From Microbacterium psychrotolerans (lineage in GTDB: Bacteria; Actinomycetota; Actinomycetes; Actinomycetales; Microbacteriaceae), in NCBI RefSeq assembly GCF_031085295.1, contig NZ_JAVFWO010000001.1, positions 332,391 to 396,390 of the forward strand: DNA of 64,000 bases. The letters are read 5' to 3'. The notes under the pieces were generated by a model that saw only the letters and a list, made by a program, of their open reading frames with translations, had not been told where the DNA came from and ran no database searches. The position numbers were made by a program, and so were the translations under genes. The stretch's first letter is position 1, and every line of letters begins with the position of its first letter. This document shows, one piece after another, positions 8,322-20,051 of the stretch.

Positions 8322-10748
8322 ATGCAGCGAGTGCTCTTCCCCCACTCGTGGGAGTTCCGAGAGCGGTACTCCGCCGGTCAGACCGAGTTCGAGTCGGTCG
8401 TGCTCCCGCATGATCCGGTGCTGGCTTCGAGTCGACTCGATGATCCGGCCCTCCAGGCCACCGGGTACTTCCCGGGCGGCGAATGGGAGTACCGCGCGAG
8501 GCTCCCGGCACCAGCGCACTGGCGAGACCGTCACGTCGTGCTCGAATTCGAATCCGTCTACCGGTCGGCCGCCGTCTTCGTGAACGGCGACCTCGCGATT
8601 CGGCGACCGTCGGGAACCTCCACCATCTCCGTCGAACTCGACCGGTACCTGCGTTACGGCGGCGAGAACGAGATCATCGTCGAGGCACGTGCCCACCGGG
8701 ATGCGAGGTGGTACACCGGGGGCGGCATCGTCCGGCCGGTCCACCTGGCAATCGCGCCCCGCGTCCATGTCCCGCTCGATGGCATCGTCGTGACGACCCC
8801 CGAGCATGACGCCGAGGCTTCGGTCGTACAGGTCGTGACCACGGTGCGAAACCTCGAGGCGATCCCAGCCGTGCGGCGGCTCGAGACGAGCATCGTCGAT
8901 CCCTCAGGCGAGGTCGCCGGCGTCGATCGCACGAGGGTGAGCGTCCCGCCCGGCGGCAGCACCCAAGTCAGCCAGCGCATCCTCGTGATGGCACCACGGC
9001 GGTGGTCCGTCGAAACGCCCGACCTCTACCGCGTCGACTCACGCCTCAGCTCGGGTACCGGTGACATCGACCTCGACCGGAGCGAGGTGCAGTTCGGCAT
9101 CCGGACACTTCACCTCGATGCGGACCGCGGCCTGCGCATCAACGGCGACCCGGTCGAGTTGCGTGGCGCTTGCGTGCACGCCGACAACGGAGTGATCGGC
9201 GCCGCGACCTTCGATCGCGCGGAGGCGCGCCGGGTCGCCGTGCTCAAGTCCGCAGGTTTCAATGCGATCCGCAGCGCCCATCAACCGATGAGTCGCGCGA
9301 TGCTCGATGCTTGTGATCGTCTGGGAGTGCTCGTCATGGATGAGCTCACCGACGTCTGGACCAGATCGAAGTCGCCCGACGACGGCGCGGATCAGTTCAC
9401 GGACTGGTGGCAGCGCGATCTCGAGGCGATGGTGACCAAGGACCGCAACCATCCGAGTGTCATCATCTACTCCATCGGCAACGAGATCCCGGAGGCGGCA
9501 ACCCGATCAGGATCCCAGCTGTCGAGGAGCATGTCTGCCGAGGTCCGCCGGTTGGATCCGACCCGGTATGTCACGGCCGCCGTCAATGGCGCGCTGTTCG
9601 TGATGGATGCGGCCGTGGAGGTCGATCCGGAATTGCTGGACGGGGCGCCGCTGCACCCGGTCGACGAGATCAACGGCCGCGCGTCGAGCCTCGAGGATCG
9701 GATGAGTGCGCTCGGCGTCACCGGCGCGGTGACCGCGCTTACCGAGGAGGCCTACGGTGCCCCCGATATCGCGGGAATGAACTATCTTGACTGCCGGTAC
9801 GAACTGGACCGCGAGCTTTTCCCGAATCGCGTGATCGTCGGGTCTGAGACCTTCCCCACGCACATAGACCGACTGTGGGCACTCGTACGCGCCAACCCTC
9901 ATGTGATCGGCGACTTCACCTGGACAGGTTGGGACTATCTGGGTGAACCAGGCCTCGGGCGCATGCACTACGCGGACGACCCACCGGGCAACGGCGCACT
10001 CGGCCCCTACCCCTTCATGCTCGCGGGTTCCGGCGACATCGACATCACCGGCGAGCGACGCCCTGCCTCGTACTACCGAGAGATCGTGTACGGCCTTCGG
10101 TCGGAGCCGTACATCGCGGTCAGGCGTCCGCAGACGAGGGGTAGGACGACGAGATCGGCTCCCTGGTCGTGGACCGACTGCATCCCGTCGTGGACATGGG
10201 GAGGTGTCGGCACCGAACCGCTCGAAGTCGAGGTGTACAGCGACGCACCCGAAGTAGAACTGCTCGTCAATGGCCGCTCCATGGGACGTCGGCCGACGGG
10301 GCCCGACCATCGGTATCGCGCGCTGTTCGAGGTCGAGTACGTCCCCGGCCGCATCGAGGCACACGCCATCCGAGAGGGACTGGGTGCCGAGTCTGTAGTG
10401 CTGCAGACGGCGGGGGTCGATCGGCGTCTGAGGCTGACACCCGAACGCGAGGCGCTCGCCGTCGATGGTCGAGATCTGGGCTACGTCGTGATCGAGATCG
10501 GGGATGCCGACGGTGTCAGGGCCACCAATGCAGACGTCGAAGTCGAACTTCGGATCGACGGACCTGGATCACTCCAGGGATTCGGGAGCGCGGCGATGGT
10601 CACCGAGGAATCCTTCGTCGATGCGCAGCATCGACTCCACGACGGCCGCGCGCTGGCCGTGATCCGTCCGACCTCAGCCGGACGAATCACCGTGACGGCG
10701 TCGGCTTCCGGGTACGTGTCGGTCTCGGTCGACCTCGAGGCACGCTGA
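8322..10748 (+). CDS. GH2 glycoside hydrolase, beta-galactosidase-like
   Basis: Retaining beta-glycosidase of 808 residues without signal peptide. An N-terminal jelly-roll sugar-binding domain (about 1-150, including the EWEYRARL and WYTGGGIVRPVHL blocks) precedes an immunoglobulin-like domain and a TIM barrel. IIYSIGNEIPEA places the acid/base at Glu388, and IVGSETFPTHI places the nucleophile at Glu509. After the barrel there are further beta domains ending in an Ig-like fold (TSAGRITVTASASGYVS), as in the longer GH2 enzymes with DUF4982/BIG tails. Substrate may be beta-galactoside or beta-glucuronide; the surrounding fucose genes favour a galactoside. The gene is convergent with the GH95 gene, 43 bp apart. 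Confidence 0.88.
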   Translation: MQRVLFPHSWEFRERYSAGQTEFESVVLPHDPVLASSRLDDPALQATGYFPGGEWEYRARLPAPAHWRDRHVVLEFESVYRSAAVFVNGDLAIRRPSGTSTISVELDRYLRYGGENEIIVEARAHRDARWYTGGGIVRPVHLAIAPRVHVPLDGIVVTTPEHDAEASVVQVVTTVRNLEAIPAVRRLETSIVDPSGEVAGVDRTRVSVPPGGSTQVSQRILVMAPRRWSVETPDLYRVDSRLSSGTGDIDLDRSEVQFGIRTLHLDADRGLRINGDPVELRGACVHADNGVIGAATFDRAEARRVAVLKSAGFNAIRSAHQPMSRAMLDACDRLGVLVMDELTDVWTRSKSPDDGADQFTDWWQRDLEAMVTKDRNHPSVIIYSIGNEIPEAATRSGSQLSRSMSAEVRRLDPTRYVTAAVNGALFVMDAAVEVDPELLDGAPLHPVDEINGRASSLEDRMSALGVTGAVTALTEEAYGAPDIAGMNYLDCRYELDRELFPNRVIVGSETFPTHIDRLWALVRANPHVIGDFTWTGWDYLGEPGLGRMHYADDPPGNGALGPYPFMLAGSGDIDITGERRPASYYREIVYGLRSEPYIAVRRPQTRGRTTRSAPWSWTDCIPSWTWGGVGTEPLEVEVYSDAPEVELLVNGRSMGRRPTGPDHRYRALFEVEYVPGRIEAHAIREGLGAESVVLQTAGVDRRLRLTPEREALAVDGRDLGYVVIEIGDADGVRATNADVEVELRIDGPGSLQGFGSAAMVTEESFVDAQHRLHDGRALAVIRPTSAGRITVTASASGYVSVSVDLEAR

Positions 10749-10791
10749 CCGCAACAGTGCCGGTGGAGCCAGCAGGGACGCTTGCTGGGCG

Positions 10792-13161
10792 TCATTCGTC
10801 GTGCTGGACTCCAGAATCCGGTCGGGCCGCATTGGATCGCGGGAACTGGACGGTGACCGGCCCGGTGGAGAGATCGACCGATTCGTGTTCGCCATCCGGG
10901 CCGCGAACGTCGACGACGTCCCCGTCCCGGGCAGCCGCAGAGCCCCCGGCGGCACGCAGCGTGGACACGAGGACGTTCTCGTCCCAGCGGAGGCTCTCGA
11001 CGACAATGCCACCTCTGGCGCGGACGCCGCCAATCGACCCCCGGCTCCACGAATTCGGCAGTGCGGGCAGCAACGAGATCCGATTGGGCTGCGACTGCAC
11101 GAGCATCTCGATGACGACGGCCGGCAGCCCACCGCTCGCGTCGACGTTGAAGATCGCGTCGCCGTCGTGCGTCGACACGGCGTTCGAGCGCCAGAAATCG
11201 CGCGCGAGCGATTCGACGCACTGTCGCGCGGCTTCGGCATCCCCGAGCCGAGCTGCCGCGAGGCCGAGGCCAACGAGGCCGAATGCCATCTCCATGCGAC
11301 CGTCGCCGGCTGCCCACGGCTTCTCGTTGCGCCAGGCGAGCTTGCGCCTGATCGTCTCGAGCGCAGCCGCGCGGAGCTCGGGTGCGCTGGCTGCCTCGTC
11401 GTCCTCGTACCAGAACGGGTAGAGCTGCGAGACGTGCCGGTGCCCGATCTCCTCGGCGATCGTGGGATCGAGCCACTCAGCGAAGGTCCCTTCGTCGGTC
11501 ACCCGGTAGGGCGGCAGCCGATCGGCGAATGAACGCCACGCGTCGCGGTCGGCTTCCTCACCCAGGATGTCGGCGATCCTGATCGCGAGACGCGCGGCAT
11601 CTCGGAACGCCGCGACGTCCATCGTGGCGTCGACTCCAATGGGATTGGCGCGGTTGCCAGGGGTGTTCTCGGGGGAATACGACGGAGCGAGATGGAGTAG
11701 GCCGTCGTCGCCTGGCAGGGCGACCGCGAGCGCGAAGGCCATGACGTTGCTCGCGAGCGGCCAGGCGTATTCGCGCAGAATGTCCACGTCACCGGTCGCG
11801 GTGAACTGATCCCATGCCAAGCGCAACACCCAGGCACCGCCTGCCATCCAGTACAAGTGGGGAAAGGCGGGGGCGAAGTGGTTGCTGTTGCCGTGCGAGT
11901 CGAAACGCGCAGGGAGCAGCCAGCCAGGGGCGCCGAAGATCCGCTGCGCGTTCGCAGCGTAGTCGTCCACGTGCCGGAAGATCGCCCGCAGGTACGACGT
12001 GAGCAGCTCAGGGGTGCCCGACGCGATGAGAGATGCAACACCGCCGTGCTGCACATTGCCGTTCTGCGTCCAGTCGCCCGACCACGCCGGCCGGCGAGTT
12101 CCCTGCCAGATGCCGACGAGCGTGGGAGGAAGGACTCCGGTCGACGAGATGATCGTGTGGCGCCCGGATGCGAACGCGAGTTCGACGGCTGCAAGCAACC
12201 CCTGCGGGTCACCGGCCCTCGCCCGCTGCAGCACGTCGTCGTAGGACACGGCGTCGTCGACGCCGCTGTTCAAGTCGAGCGAGCACGCCTCGAACAGGGA
12301 CGCGTGCGTTTCGGCCGCGGCGACCTCGACCTCGGCGATGCCGCCGAACAATTCGACTCGGATGGGGAGTCGGACGGTCCGCCCGGCGGTCAGACGCAGG
12401 CGCACGCCGCCCGATTCCGGCTCGGCGTCTGTGCCGGCCGGGAGGTCGACAATCAGCCTCGCGTGCCTCGGCGGCCATGGGCTCGGCGGGTTCTCGCGCA
12501 CGAACGGTGACAGATTGCCTTCGGCGACCTTGACGTCGAGGGTCATGCGAGAGCCGTCGATGGTCGGGACGGCCGGTTCGAGGAAGACGCCGTAGTCCGT
12601 CGACGGATATTCACCGGGGTCGCGAGGCGCCTCACCGAAGTCCAGTGCCAGCACGCCGCTGTGGTCGTGATCGGACCAGAGCTCGACCGACATCCCGCCC
12701 GTTGCCCGGTCCGGGATCAGTGCGATGCCGCTGCCGACACCTGCGCCATCGGTCCACTCGACTTCCACCCTGCCGGTGGTGAAGTCCCCGACCCTCCGGT
12801 ACTGCCCGCCCTCGACGGGAGTGTCGGGACTCCACGTGAGTTCGGCGATCGGCACGAACGGATCCGTCCAGATCATGGAGCCGTCGTAGCCGTCGTCGCG
12901 CGCGAGACGCTGCGTGATCGAGGTCACAGTCTCGCCATCGCCGGCGAGAGCGGCCGCCCGCACCTCGGCGATCGCCGGTTCGATGCGCGGTGCCGCTTTC
13001 GCGGAGTTCACCGGCAGGAAGAACTCCTCGTGGCACACGTGGATCGAGTGGCGCGTCGGTGTGCCGGACAGCACCGCTCCGAGAGAGCCCGTGCCCGCGA
13101 TGAGTCCGTGCTCCCAGTCGATGCCGGCAGACGAACTCCAGAAGCCCGTTCGGATGGTCAC
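10792..13161 (-). CDS. GH95 glycoside hydrolase, alpha-L-fucosidase type
   Basis: Inverting enzyme of the family that removes alpha-1,2-linked L-fucose (some members remove L-galactose). The GH95 layout is recognisable along 789 residues: N-terminal beta domain (GLIAGTGSLGAVLSG), the LVGIWQGTRRPAWSGDW block at the barrel entrance, SYSPENTPG, GHRHVSQLYPFW, and the NVDASGGLPAVVIEMLVQSQ...ISLLPALP segment. No signal peptide, so probably cytoplasmic. GTG at 13161 is chosen because GGAG lies five bases upstream and the likely -10 (TACGAT at 13226-13221) would put the RNA start downstream of the ATG at 13242. Together with the fuconate dehydratase it points to use of fucosylated oligosaccharides. 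Confidence 0.87.
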   Translation of the reverse strand: MTIRTGFWSSSAGIDWEHGLIAGTGSLGAVLSGTPTRHSIHVCHEEFFLPVNSAKAAPRIEPAIAEVRAAALAGDGETVTSITQRLARDDGYDGSMIWTDPFVPIAELTWSPDTPVEGGQYRRVGDFTTGRVEVEWTDGAGVGSGIALIPDRATGGMSVELWSDHDHSGVLALDFGEAPRDPGEYPSTDYGVFLEPAVPTIDGSRMTLDVKVAEGNLSPFVRENPPSPWPPRHARLIVDLPAGTDAEPESGGVRLRLTAGRTVRLPIRVELFGGIAEVEVAAAETHASLFEACSLDLNSGVDDAVSYDDVLQRARAGDPQGLLAAVELAFASGRHTIISSTGVLPPTLVGIWQGTRRPAWSGDWTQNGNVQHGGVASLIASGTPELLTSYLRAIFRHVDDYAANAQRIFGAPGWLLPARFDSHGNSNHFAPAFPHLYWMAGGAWVLRLAWDQFTATGDVDILREYAWPLASNVMAFALAVALPGDDGLLHLAPSYSPENTPGNRANPIGVDATMDVAAFRDAARLAIRIADILGEEADRDAWRSFADRLPPYRVTDEGTFAEWLDPTIAEEIGHRHVSQLYPFWYEDDEAASAPELRAAALETIRRKLAWRNEKPWAAGDGRMEMAFGLVGLGLAAARLGDAEAARQCVESLARDFWRSNAVSTHDGDAIFNVDASGGLPAVVIEMLVQSQPNRISLLPALPNSWSRGSIGGVRARGGIVVESLRWDENVLVSTLRAAGGSAAARDGDVVDVRGPDGEHESVDLSTGPVTVQFPRSNAARPDSGVQHDE

Positions 13162-13220
13162 GCTGACTCCGCTTCCTGATCGTTCGCCCCCGCCATCGGG
13201 GCATTTGCCTTGCATCCGCC

Positions 13221-13290
13221 ATCGTAGCGTCGAATCATCCAATGAATGTTCGCACTCTCACGAACGATCCGAACACTTGACCCGTTCAAG
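13221..13290 (-). promoter_or_regulatory. Probable GH95 promoter region with inverted repeat
   Basis: On the minus strand a TACGAT -10 (13226-13221) lies about 60 bp before the GTG start; no convincing -35 is seen. Further upstream, CTTGA-CCCGT-TCAAG (13276-13290) is an inverted repeat that could serve the GH95 gene or the divergent remnant/LacZ genes. The rest of 13162-13396 shows no gene. Confidence 0.35.
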
Positions 13291-13396
13291 CTGATCTGAA
13301 TGACCGACTCAACCTGAATCGAGCGGATGCTTCGTCCACACGTCCCGTTCGCGGTAGGGTCTATTCATCTTACCTTTATGACTCTTCGGAGGATCC

Positions 13397-13696
13397 ATGC
13401 GGAGCGCGTCTTACGTCGGAGCAGGTCGCGTCCAGAACCTGAACTTCGTGGGGATCGACTCTCCGGGCTCCCTCCAGGAGCGCTGGAACGTGCGTGCCGA
13501 CTGGCTCATCCGGCTTCCCGATGACTTGCCGCTGGATGTCGCTGCCTTGGCCGAGCCGACCGCCGTCGCCGTGCACGATGTCCGCCGGTCCGAGCTCCGC
13601 CCGGGAGACAAGGCCGTCGTGATCGATCTGCTGATCAGCAAGATCGTGCCGCTCTCGCAGACGCGCCAGGCGTTCGACGATCTCGAGGATAGTTGA
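13397..13696 (+). pseudogene. Zinc-type alcohol dehydrogenase remnant with two in-frame deletions
   Basis: The 99-codon ORF is a shrunken copy of a medium-chain alcohol dehydrogenase. Residues 13-75 align with an internal block of the intact paralogue at 32177-33199 (compare QNLNFVGIDSPGSLQERWNV here with QNLDFIGIDSPGALQEKWNV there, then LDVAALAEP and VAVHDVRRSEL). The N-terminal catalytic domain before this block is missing. The Rossmann nucleotide-binding domain is also missing: VVI jumps straight to a C-terminal-like LLISKIVPLSQTRQAFDDLEDS. Both deletions keep the frame, and a GGAGG site precedes the ATG, so it may still be translated, but it cannot be an active dehydrogenase. A GAGGATAG direct repeat surrounds its stop and the LacZ gene follows within 6 bp. 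Confidence 0.8.
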
Positions 13697-13702
13697 GGAT
13701 AG

Positions 13703-16954
<3,252 letters not shown>

Positions 16955-17032
16955 TCGGCGTGAGCGTGCGGTAGACGGGGTGGACCGAGGTACCGGGTGA
17001 GTCAACCGCGGCTCGTCGGCCACCACGCGGCG

Positions 17033-17063
17033 GCGCACCCGCACAGCAGCGCGACGGGTGCGC
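17033..17063. terminator. Hairpin between convergent LacZ and LacI genes
   Basis: GCGCACCCG (17033-17041) and CGGGTGCGC (17055-17063) form a perfect 9-bp G+C-rich stem with a 13-nt loop. It sits in the 209-bp gap between two convergent genes, as expected for a bidirectional terminator, but has no T-tract. Confidence 0.5.
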
Positions 17064-17163
17064 GCCGATCGTGTCGCTGAGCGGTGCCACCTCGCCCTGA
17101 CTGTTGACTGTGTACGCGCCGATTCCGATCGCCCAGCTCAACATCAGCAGCAGGGCGAGCTTG

Positions 17164-18255
17164 TCAGCGCGCCGGCGCTGTGCTGTCCCGGACCATGAGG
17201 GAGGTCGCAAGCTCGACGTGCCGCGACGAGGGCGGGTGCCCTTCCGCCATGACGAAGATCGTCTGCACGGCCATGGCGCCCATGCCCTCGAGGTGCTGGT
17301 GCACGGTCGTGAGCGGAGGCGTGGTCCACGCGGCCTGCGGCGTGTCGTCGAAGCCCATCACGCTCAGATCCTGCGGCACGGAGACGCCGAGCGCGTGGGC
17401 GGTTGCCAGAACGCCGACGGCGATCTCGTCATCACCCGTCATGATCGCGGTCGGGGGGTGTGGCGAGGTGAGCATCTCTCGCGCGTACTCTGCTCCCGTT
17501 GCGATGGCGAACTGTCCGGACCGGATCAGCGCGGGATCGATCTCCACCCCTGAGGCGTCCAGCGCGGCCTGGTAGCCGTACAGCCGGTCGCGCGCGGCAG
17601 CCGACGTCTCGGGGCCGCCGATCCACGCAATGCGGCGGTGTCCAAGCGCAAGGAGGTGCTCGGCGCCGGTGCGCGCTCCCGCCCAGTTACTCGACCCGAC
17701 GCTCACCATCTGGCGATCGTGCGCATCGACCGGGTCCACCATCACGAACGGCAGGTTCGCGTTGCTTGCGGCCTCGAGCAGTCCGTCCGGGCGGGAGAGC
17801 GTCAGCCCGATGAGGCCGACGACGCCCGACGCCTGTTGCTCGGCGACCCACTCGCGGGCGACGGCGCGCTGCATGCGCGAGGAGCGGTCAGGTGCCAGGC
17901 GCGTGAGCAGATCGACACCGGCTTCCGTCGTGGCCGCGAGTACGCCTTGGAGCACACCGACGATGTAAGGCGACGCCGGGATGTCGAAGACGACCGCGAT
18001 CGAACGGCGGCGTGACCCCGGGGGGTGGCCCGTCGTCGGCCGGTAGCCGAGTTCAGTGACCGCGGCGAGCACGCGCTCACGGGTCTCATCTGAGATGTCC
18101 CCGCGGCCGTTCAGTGCCTTGGACACGGTCGCACGGGAGACTCCGACCGCCGTGGCGACGTCTGCCAAAGTGGCGCGATGCCGCTCGGGCCCGCTCACGA
18201 GAGACTCCGGAATGCCGAACAAGTTTCGATCTGGTGCGTCATCAGCGACCCCCAT
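17164..18255 (-). CDS. LacI-family transcriptional regulator
   Basis: Sugar-responsive repressor of 363 residues. The HTH is at about residues 28-50 (ATLADVATAVGVSRATVSKALNG), followed by the hinge and a periplasmic-binding-like effector domain (SIAVVFDIPASPYIVGVLQG ... AIMTGDDEIAVGV ... VMGFDDTPQAAWTTPPLTTVHQ). It is divergent from the GH39/ABC operon with about 125 bp between the starts. The strong palindromes at 18288-18297 and 18323-18343 are its likely operators. The first 25 residues before the HTH are longer than usual, so an internal start is possible. Effector sugar is unknown. Confidence 0.92.
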   Translation of the reverse strand: MGVADDAPDRNLFGIPESLVSGPERHRATLADVATAVGVSRATVSKALNGRGDISDETRERVLAAVTELGYRPTTGHPPGSRRRSIAVVFDIPASPYIVGVLQGVLAATTEAGVDLLTRLAPDRSSRMQRAVAREWVAEQQASGVVGLIGLTLSRPDGLLEAASNANLPFVMVDPVDAHDRQMVSVGSSNWAGARTGAEHLLALGHRRIAWIGGPETSAAARDRLYGYQAALDASGVEIDPALIRSGQFAIATGAEYAREMLTSPHPPTAIMTGDDEIAVGVLATAHALGVSVPQDLSVMGFDDTPQAAWTTPPLTTVHQHLEGMGAMAVQTIFVMAEGHPPSSRHVELATSLMVRDSTAPAR

Positions 18256-18279
18256 GCGTGCTCAAGGTGTTGAGAAGAA

Positions 18280-18343
18280 TTGACAGCTGACGCGTCATTG
18301 TTTAGCCTGACAAACGTAACATGTTGCGAAACATTTTCGCAAC
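18280..18343 (+). promoter_or_regulatory. GH39 operon promoter with two palindromes
   Basis: TTGACA (18280-18285) and TAGCCT (18303-18308) are separated by 17 bp. Between them is the perfect palindrome TGACGCGTCA (18288-18297). Just downstream of the expected start site lies GTTGCGAAA-CAT-TTTCGCAAC (18323-18343), a perfect 21-bp inverted repeat with 9-bp arms. Both positions suit repression by the divergent LacI protein; the longer repeat could also fold in the RNA leader. Confidence 0.6.
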
Positions 18344-18380
18344 CTTTGAACTACTCCACCATGACCAACGGAGGTCGTCC

Positions 18381-20012
18381 TTGTCCGTCGAAACGTCGCC
18401 CGCTTTCACCGTAGACGGCCGCTCCGCCGCTGAGACGCCGTTGCATCACGTGTGGAGCGTGTGCGTCGGGGCGGGTCGCGCCAACGAGGCGCTGCGCGCG
18501 GACTGGCAGAGCCATTTCCGCGAAGCGGTGGGAACGCTGGGCGCGCGCTACGTCCGCTTTCACGGACTCTTCCACGACGACATGTTCGTGTACCGGGCGT
18601 CGAATGGCGGCGGCTTCGGCCCGCCGACGCCGCTGGAGAGGCCTGTCTACACCTTCGCTTACGTCGACAAGGTCTTCGACGCCATCCTGGCCGCCGGCGC
18701 CCGACCGTTCGTCGAGCTCGGCTTCATGCCTCGCGAGCTCGCGACGCAGACCGAGACGCTGTTCTGGTGGAAGGCTCATTGCAGCCCTCCCACCGACATG
18801 GGGGCGTGGGTCGACCTCGTCACCGCGACCGTCGAGCACTGGATCGAGCGGTACGGCATCGACGAGGTGCGCACCTGGCCGTTCGAGGTCTGGAACGAGC
18901 CGAACCTCGTCCCGCACTTCTGGACGGGCACACGCACGGAGTACTTCCAGCTGTACGAGGCCACCGCGAAGGCACTCAAGGCGATCGACCCGGAGCTGAA
19001 GGTCGGTGGTCCTTCGTCATCGGTCTTCGTGCCCGATTCCCGCTATGACGGCGAATACCACGACAGGTCGGTCGAGGCCGCGACGGCGGAGGCGGCGGAC
19101 CCCGACGCTCTGCCGTGGAAGCCGGTGTGGATCCACGAACTCATCGCCTACTGCGCCGAGCGCGGCCTCCCGCTGGACTTCCTCTCCACGCACCTGTACC
19201 CGACGGACTACGCCTTCGACACGCAGGGGGTCGGCCAGTCGATCAGCCGCGACCGCGACGCGACCCGAAGCGACCTCGAGGTCATGCGCCGGGTGATCGC
19301 CGACTCCCCCTATCCCGAAGCCGAGCTCCATGTCACCGAGTGGTCCACGTCGCCGTCCAGCCGCGACCACATGCACGACACGGTGTACGCCGCGACCTAC
19401 ATCGCGCGCGCCCTCCTGCAGTGCCACAGCCTCGCCGACTCCATCTCCTACTGGACGTTCACCGACGTCTTCGAAGAGGGCGGCGGCGGTATCGGCCCGT
19501 TCCACGGCGGCTTCGGCTTCGTCAATGAGCAGGGCATCCACAAGCCGACGTTCCACGCGATGGCGGCGCTGAACCGGCTCGGGGATCGCATCGCCCTGCA
19601 GACCGACCACGGCATCATCACCCGAACGGCGGAGGACGCCGTCGCCGCCGTGTTCTTCAACTACCCGGATTCGATGGGCACGCGCTCAGTGGGCGGCGCC
19701 ACCCGCTACGCGCAGACGCACCGGCTGGCGGGCGAAGGTCCGGCGCGTCGTATCGCGCATTCGGTCACGGGACTCGTGCCTGGCGACCTCTACACCGTCG
19801 AGATTCTCGACCAGGAGCACGGCAACGTCGCGGAGGCGTGGCACGAGCTCGGCGAGCCCCTGAATCTCAGCCGCCAGCAGGTCGCCGATCTCACGGCGAT
19901 CGCCGACGGCCTCGACCGCCGCTCGCTCACCGTCGGCGCCGACGGCGTGCTCGGCATCGACATCACCCTGGCGCCGTGGGCCGTCATGTCGATCTCACGA
20001 ACCAACCCCTGA
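18381..20012 (+). CDS. GH39 glycoside hydrolase, beta-xylosidase-like
   Basis: Retaining glycosidase of 543 residues, family of beta-xylosidases and alpha-iduronidases. The barrel shows RYVRFHGLFHDD near the start, the acid/base Glu173 in VWNEPNL, and the nucleophile Glu320 in VTEWSTSPSSRDHMHDT, with SYWTFTDVFEEGG as the late barrel signature. A C-terminal beta domain follows. No signal peptide. TTG at 18381 is chosen because GGAGG ends six bases before it; an in-frame ATG at 18321 lies inside the operator palindrome and has no ribosome site. It heads an operon with an ABC transporter, so it probably acts on the imported oligosaccharide. Confidence 0.85.
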   Translation: MSVETSPAFTVDGRSAAETPLHHVWSVCVGAGRANEALRADWQSHFREAVGTLGARYVRFHGLFHDDMFVYRASNGGGFGPPTPLERPVYTFAYVDKVFDAILAAGARPFVELGFMPRELATQTETLFWWKAHCSPPTDMGAWVDLVTATVEHWIERYGIDEVRTWPFEVWNEPNLVPHFWTGTRTEYFQLYEATAKALKAIDPELKVGGPSSSVFVPDSRYDGEYHDRSVEAATAEAADPDALPWKPVWIHELIAYCAERGLPLDFLSTHLYPTDYAFDTQGVGQSISRDRDATRSDLEVMRRVIADSPYPEAELHVTEWSTSPSSRDHMHDTVYAATYIARALLQCHSLADSISYWTFTDVFEEGGGGIGPFHGGFGFVNEQGIHKPTFHAMAALNRLGDRIALQTDHGIITRTAEDAVAAVFFNYPDSMGTRSVGGATRYAQTHRLAGEGPARRIAHSVTGLVPGDLYTVEILDQEHGNVAEAWHELGEPLNLSRQQVADLTAIADGLDRRSLTVGADGVLGIDITLAPWAVMSISRTNP

Positions 20013-20051
20013 CCCGCGACATCCGCGTACAACGACGTCACGAAAGGATCC

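Noticed and set aside
16955..17163. Minus-strand hydrophobic stretch DKLALLLMLSWAIGIGAYTV next to the LacI gene end
   Set aside because: It looks slightly like a membrane-protein scrap, but it is short, overlaps the LacI 3' end and has no family match I can name, so I do not call a pseudogene.
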